DNA of 64,000 nucleotides from Aspidiotus rigidus (Eukaryota; Arthropoda; Insecta; Hemiptera; Diaspididae): NCBI GenBank assembly GCA_035079385.1, contig JAVHKY010000011.1, positions 10,248,001 to 10,312,000 of the forward strand, read 5' to 3'. Shown piece by piece: positions 58,922 to 64,000 of this stretch (position 1 is its first letter; each line of letters starts with the position of its first letter). The notes under the pieces were generated by a model. It saw only the letters and a program-made list of their open reading frames with translations, ran no database searches and was not told where the DNA came from. The position numbers and the translations under genes were made by a program.

Positions 58922-59866
58922 TTAAATAGTTCTTAGGTTGTGCCAATTCCTTTCTGATTGACTAGAAAATGCCGATTGTTTGAAAATCGCGTCGACGATT
59001 CTTGCCGTTCCTCGAGCTGATTCCTGAGATATTCCGGCGACCTCTCCACTGGGCTGACCAATTGATGCCGATCGCTCTGTCATTTCGATATCGGCGGTTC
59101 TGGAAGAAGATCCGTTAGCTGAGAATAATCGCAAAGGAGGTGTAGAAGGCTCTATTCTTTGCACCGTTGCTGTTGAGCTTTCTAATCGCGTTGGTTCGCT
59201 TTCGCCTACCCGAAACTCACGTCGTGTAGTTTGAGGGGTTGGAGCTCGAGAAAAATAAGTTCCTACACCCACGAATGTACCCGCAACAATAAATGATATA
59301 AGCGAGATAACGCCGAGTGCTTCCGGCTTTATATTATATCCAATCAAAATGAGTAAGATCATACATATAAAGGAATATGTGAATAGTTTGCAGAATGTTA
59401 CATCAGGCATATTATCTACGGTTATCGATTCTGCGATCTTGAGAATATAATTCACAACTAATGTCACAAATAGGGAGAAATATAAAATACCAAAGACCCA
59501 TGCTAGGCCAAGATAGAAGGAATTTGATGAGTCCCTATGATAAATATACAGGAATATTGTACAGAGCAAATCGCTGGCGTAGTAAAGAAAATGACCGAAT
59601 AATTCTGTTTTGAAATCGGGGTGCGGTTCTTCAAAACAACATATGTGTATGAATACGGAATCGATAATTATTTTTGCGACTCCAAACGTAGATACAGAGC
59701 ATAAGAACGCCGATAAAAAGTTAAGGGTGTTTGAATCGATCCAACTGTGATTTCCAGAACGCAAAATATGAAGCGAAATCATCCCAAAAACACCGTGCGC
59801 GATATAAAAATACTTTAAATAATGGAAAACTTGGGATTTGGCATCAACGGGGCCGTCGATGCACAT
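58922..59866 (-). CDS. six-pass membrane protein, tandem copy 3
   Basis: 314 codons from the shared ATG at 59866. Same topology as copy 2, with segments such as FLSAFLCSVSTFGVAKIIID, GLAWVFGILYFSLFVTLVVN and ISLISFIVAGTFVGVGTYF. The tail keeps ATVQRIEPSTPP, SRTADIEMTERSAS and ISQESARGTARIVDAIFKQS. The membrane part differs from copy 2 at many residues while the first half of the tail is nearly identical, suggesting constraint on the tail. No signal peptide apart from the first segment. Confidence 0.75.
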   Translation of the reverse strand: MCIDGPVDAKSQVFHYLKYFYIAHGVFGMISLHILRSGNHSWIDSNTLNFLSAFLCSVSTFGVAKIIIDSVFIHICCFEEPHPDFKTELFGHFLYYASDLLCTIFLYIYHRDSSNSFYLGLAWVFGILYFSLFVTLVVNYILKIAESITVDNMPDVTFCKLFTYSFICMILLILIGYNIKPEALGVISLISFIVAGTFVGVGTYFSRAPTPQTTRREFRVGESEPTRLESSTATVQRIEPSTPPLRLFSANGSSSRTADIEMTERSASIGQPSGEVAGISQESARGTARIVDAIFKQSAFSSQSERNWHNLRTI

Positions 59867-60769
59867 CTTTTCAAAACACAGAAAGCTGTTCACACGCGAA
59901 ATAGACAAGAATCACCAGATGAGCGGTTCGATGTGGGCCACGAATGCGTTTTGAATGAAGAAATTGAGTCAGATTCTTTTGCCAGGAATTGAACTGTGCT
60001 ATGAATCATTTCAGCAAGAAAAAACGAGGTGAAATTATCTACTGTTGAACTGTTTCACACAAAAGTGATCAAGAATACTCATGATTTTTAAGAGTTTCAC
60101 TCGATGTCAGTCTAATATAAAAATAAGAAATGACCCGACAAATTTAAGTTTTGCCCTTTAGGTCAAGACTTCGCATTCAAAGTTATAATTTGGAATTAAA
60201 GGATGAGATTGAAGACTTTGAAGTGCAAGCTCGTGAATGTTGAACAAAATGCGCGTTTCAATTTGGAAAAGTTCTCGACAAGGAGTACAGTTTCAATTGT
60301 GGCGTGGTGAAGGACGCCAAGATACAAATTTTGTAAGAATTTCCTCAAGGTTCTGAATTCCGTATTTTTGATCGATGGTGCTCTCCGAGCAAATGGTGAG
60401 CCGACAGCGATTTACATAATGTCAATCTTGTCCTCAGCCTGTTTGATGAATTATTTTCCGAAATCAGTGATCCTCAGATTGGTTTACTTATACAATGAGA
60501 GCAGATAGTCTTTGACCATAATTATATTACTGATGATCCAAAATAAAACATCAGAATGATCAACAAACGACGTAGTGAGTATGATTACAGGTCATCACTG
60601 GGGTATTTCTGGCGTTTCAAAAAATACATTCAAGTTTATTAGAATCGTGCAGAGTTTTAATTTTGATTGGAGGGTTTCCTCAATTTAGAGGTTTAAGGTA
60701 GGACATGACTTTTGGATGTTGTCACAGCCTTTGGAGAGATGATGTCATTAAATTGAATGAACCACAAGA

Positions 60770-61090
60770 TTTTTTTGGAGCAGCTTTCCAAGGGCTTCGG
60801 CAGGATTTAGGGAGATCTTTAATAGGTCTCAGTACAGAAGGATAAGTCTGGATGGAAGGGTAAAGGCCTCACCGGAAAATTGTGTTGAACAGGGAGAGGA
60901 GGTAATTAAGAGAGTTGTGGTGGAGGTTTTTTTAACATGGGAGCGGGTCAGGGGTTGCGTCTCCTAGCTTTTTGTGGAGGCGGAAATAAAGTTCAGATGA
61001 GAAGATAGGGAGGTTGTAAAGAGGTGTGGAATCGGCAGAATCGAAAGAGGTGAGGAGAGTTTCCTCTTAGTGTTGGAAGGTAAGAAACTG
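60770..61090 (-). mobile_element. Jockey-like non-LTR retrotransposon, RT start remnant
   Basis: The minus strand reads LHNSLNYLLSLFNTIFR, GLYPSIQTYPSVLRPIKDLP and then a KSCGSFNLMTS stretch, corresponding to the 'l..lfN.i...G.fP..wk.a.v.PI.K' opening of the RT. Broken frames. Confidence 0.55.
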
Positions 61091-61189
61091 GTCTCCGTAA
61101 TTGGCGTCAGCTGAAACAGAAGAGATGTGGGAGGTAGGCAGTTTAGATATGACTTGGGTTAGTGGTTGAGAAGATGTGGAGATCCGAAT

Positions 61190-61740
61190 TTCAGTCGAGT
61201 GATGTTGTGAAATGCCCCTCCTATTTTTTCATCCACTCCCTCTAAATGAACTCCTCGATCTCATTCTTAGAGCTAACTTGAATTATCTCTTCAGAATTTC
61301 TCTACCTCCTCCTCTACAAGGACAGGTCTAAATTGGTGTCCCAGATATGCAGTTTCCATTTAGATGAAAAACTCCGCAGCCATATTCACAGCCAAACTTA
61401 TCGCTACATTTTCCTGTCCATACATTTTCCCTCGCTTCTCTCGTCTCCGCAAATGCCTTGTACTGGCTGACCCCCTTCATCCTTACTTGCGATGCAAGAC
61501 CCTCAATCTACCACAGTCGAATCATCCAACGAATCTTCATTCTTACACACTCATTCATTTCTTCCTTATCGTCCATCTTTATTCTATGGATATTGTCAAG
61601 AACGAAAAGGACCTTGCGGAAAAACAGTCACAGCATAACTGATCCCTTCCCCTCTCCCATCGATTACCATTTCATCATCCAAAAAGCTTCCATTCTTGGT
61701 CTACTTCAAACCACCTCAAAAGGAGGATAGGCTTTGAAAA
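61190..61740 (+). mobile_element. Jockey-like non-LTR retrotransposon, RNase H remnant
   Basis: The plus-strand frame from 61364 reads SAAIFTAKLIATFSC (RNase H start 'sifTAEL.AI'), then MDIVKNEKDLAEKQS, corresponding to 'GI.GNEkADlaAKqs', and further pieces with HHPKS. Opposite orientation to the adjacent RT remnant, so it is a separate insertion. Confidence 0.7.
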
Positions 61741-62244
61741 ATTTCGGCTTTCAAGCTTCATATAAGAAAAGAGAGTCGTATTTGCCCATTGAACAAATAA
61801 ATCTCTCTTCTCAACTGAAGTCGGTGGGGAATTTTGACCAAAAAATCCTCACTTTGCTTGCCTCTCATTCTCATATCGAAATTTCGAAATTCGAGCTGTG
61901 TATGGTGGGAGGGAAATTAAGATTAGTCCAGTGTACTTGAGAGTAACAAAATTGTCCCGTAGAATAGGTTTCAATAGTACTCCTCGTTTAGGCAGCTGGG
62001 GGTTCTTCGAAAATCCTTACTTCCTCCGTTAATAGAAATACTCATGTCAAAATTTCGAAATTTCAGCTATAGAGGAGAAATTTAAATTAGTTTAGTATGG
62101 AAAAAGTTCCTATAGCATTCTTCGTTTAGGCGGCTGTACGATCTTTAAAATATTTACTTCACCTCCCCCCTCCTCCTTTAATAGACATCTTCATGTCACA
62201 AATTTCAAAATTTGAACTTCCTGGAAATTTCGATTAGTCTAGTG

Positions 62245-62906
62245 CAGTGGTTCTCAAACTTTTGGAGGCTGCGGCCCCTTCAGTTGCTTCTTCCTTTTCC
62301 GCGGCCCCATAGAAAAATTATTATTGTTAGATGTCAAAAGACCAGAAAAAAAATGGTGCTAACGCCGAAAATTCAAGACAAAAATCGAAAGCACAAGTTT
62401 TAGGGATCTGATTATTTTACAGGTAGATGGGACTTGGAAAATTCTTTATTTTACTGTACAAAATATCAATTTTAGAAGTCTACCAGAAAAAAAGAATAAA
62501 TTATTCTTCTTGTCGGAAAATTTTCTCGATATTGTGGCTCCAATATTGTGACTTAGAGACAAAACCGCGAGTATACGAAATACATATTTGTATATAAAAA
62601 AGTCATTAAACCATGGCAGACTTGCAGAGTGATAAAAATGAGGAAACATTGATATTAGACGAAGAGAAAAAGGAGCGAAACTGTTCAAAAACTTGGATTT
62701 GCTGTAGAGAAAGAAAAATGAATAGCTGAAGATTACGAAGAATAAATATTGAGAGAAATATTTTTCTCTATATTGTATATTGGCATTCTTCATTAGTTCA
62801 TTGCATTCTCCATTTCTACTCGATAGGAACACTATTTTTTTTAAATTACTTCAACCCTTCGCACCCCCCTGTCTGCCTCTTGCGGCTCCTAGTTTGAGAA
62901 CCACTG
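62245..62906. mobile_element. non-autonomous hAT transposon with 8-bp target-site duplication
   Basis: Ends are a 16-bp perfect inverted repeat, CAGTGGTTCTCAAACT, followed by partly matching GGAGGCTGCGGCC / AGGAGCCGCAAGAGG. The 8-bp direct repeat GTCTAGTG flanks it at 62237-62244 and 62907-62914. CAGNGGTTCTCAAA ends and 8-bp duplications are classic for hAT (Charlie-type) elements. At 662 bp it cannot encode a full transposase; the minus-strand frame 62446-62832 has no transposase motif I can see. Confidence 0.92.
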
Positions 62907-62919
62907 GTCTAGTGTACAT

Positions 62920-64000
62920 CAGAGAGGCAAAATAGTCCTATAAGAGAGGTTCTCTGCATCCTTAGTTCATCTTTATTGAAAAAACCGTGGGTACTATTCC
63001 TTCTGCCTGCGCCCGGATGCCTCTCTACAGGCTAAATTGCTGTACTAGTAAAAGAAGAAAAGGAAGGAAATAGATCAAACTAGCTTGAGGGATTGGGCGG
63101 GCACTATGAAAAAAACTTGCAGCTTACTACGTCAGTTACTCGAGATGTCCTTCACTAACTATATTAATGAAGCCAAAATGGGGACCGTTTTTATGGGGTT
63201 TCCTTATTTATATTTTTTCTGAATAAATATTAGAATTTGTTCCTCACCATCATGGAAGTTTGGGCTCGCAATTCTTTATTTTTCCAAAATTCCTCCTATC
63301 AGATACAGCTCAATATTTGAATGTTTTCTACGTCCCTCACCCATCATAGCTTAGAAGTCAAAATTTTTAAAGTCCCTTTCCCATCATAATTATATAGATT
63401 GAAATTCACGATTCACATATAGCACGAGGATGAAATTTCTTTAAGTCCCTTTCGCATCACATATAGATTGAAAGTTCAGATTTTCTCAAGTCCCCTATCT
63501 AACACATAATAATTTGGAGGTCGGAATTTTTACGAGTCCCCTCCTATCTTATATAGCTCGGAAGTCGACATTTTTCCAGGTTCCATGTTCTGCCAGACGG
63601 CGCCCGGCGCCCGACGTCCGTCAATTTTCTTTAAATCCCCCCCCCCCCCTAAAACGATTTCCATGGAAAAATTTCAACTTTCGCGATACTTTTATACCTA
63701 AAAAGTCATGCTTCTCATCAGGCCAGCTGGATCATTTCTTCTCCTCCTTCTCGCTCCTACACTGCCAATAAATAACCAAATAAACTGTATTGGAATGTTG
63801 ATTCATGACCTTGGAAAAATACCTCTCCAAAGAAGGAGCCCTTCGTAGACTAATTGGATCAATTTTTTTCGTACTCTTCAAGTTCTTCTTTCACCAATAT
63901 ACAGTCTTCTTTCCCGTCTACCTCCCCACCTCATACGAGTGTTTAGCAAAAGTATCTCCAGTTCTAAAAACTGATAGGAGCATGAAATACGATCAATATA
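62920..64000. other. gene-free end of the window
   Basis: TATATAGCTCGGAAG-type repeats (about 63300-63580), a run of C at 63637-63650, and otherwise unique AT-rich sequence. No gene seen. Confidence 0.5.

Larger units (their letters stand above)
47540..60110. repeat. three tandem segmental duplication units of ~4-4.5 kb
   Basis: Unit 1 about 47540-51820, unit 2 about 51820-56330, unit 3 about 56330-60110. Each begins with GATTTACRCGAGTC...CCTAA-TTCCA-CATTTGC, runs through shared non-coding sequence with TATATAGCTCGGAGG repeats, and ends with a minus-strand six-pass membrane-protein gene. Units 1 and 2 end in the same Penelope-like fragment; unit 3 diverges after 60110. Confidence 0.8.

Noticed and set aside
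62446..62832. 128-codon frame inside the hAT element
   Set aside because: No transposase motif; phenylalanine- and serine-rich low-complexity sequence.

Overview
The window is eukaryotic nuclear DNA. Several genes can be assembled from short exons with GT-AG borders, and the rest is AT-rich and packed with decayed retrotransposons of metazoan type (Jockey-like non-LTR elements, Penelope-like elements, a miniature LTR element, a hAT element). The small secreted cysteine genes and the ankyrin protein point to an arthropod, most likely an arachnid such as a mite, tick or spider relative. That placement is inference; no rRNA or mitochondrial marker is present.

The best-supported host genes are: (1) a dispersed plus-strand family of small secreted six-cysteine proteins at about 0.8-1.7, 3.3-5.4, 32.6-33.3, 38.7-39.8, 44.6-45.4 and 45.8-46.1 kb, all with the same intron phases and the spacing C-x9-G-x8-C-x4-C...C-x13/14-C-x4-C, resembling single-domain von Willebrand C (SVWC) or tick 8.9-kDa proteins; (2) a minus-strand multi-exon gene of unknown function present in two copies (8.3-9.9 and 13.0-14.5 kb) inside a tandem segmental duplication of about 3 kb, where one copy looks intact and the other has a changed splice donor and an early stop; (3) a single-exon AAA-ATPase-like gene (20.9-22.1 kb) of a family best known from bacteria; (4) an intronless ankyrin-repeat gene (25.4-27.4 kb, minus) with a tetrabasic site and a hydrophobic C-terminal domain reminiscent of latrotoxins; (5) three tandem 4-5 kb units (47.5-60.1 kb), each carrying an intronless six-pass membrane protein on the minus strand.

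Between these lie a probable foldback element (28.9-31.2 kb), a 2.1-kb minisatellite rich in the palindrome TGACGTCA (40.3-42.45 kb), an almost complete hAT-type element with its 8-bp target duplication (62.2-62.9 kb), hairpin elements, microsatellites, and a dispersed motif around TATATAGCTCGGAGG.

Nothing shows that the genes act in one pathway. The common themes are local gene duplication, secretion or membrane location, and two coding sequences that look laterally acquired and then fitted with a 5' splice site. All exon models were read by eye and need transcript evidence.
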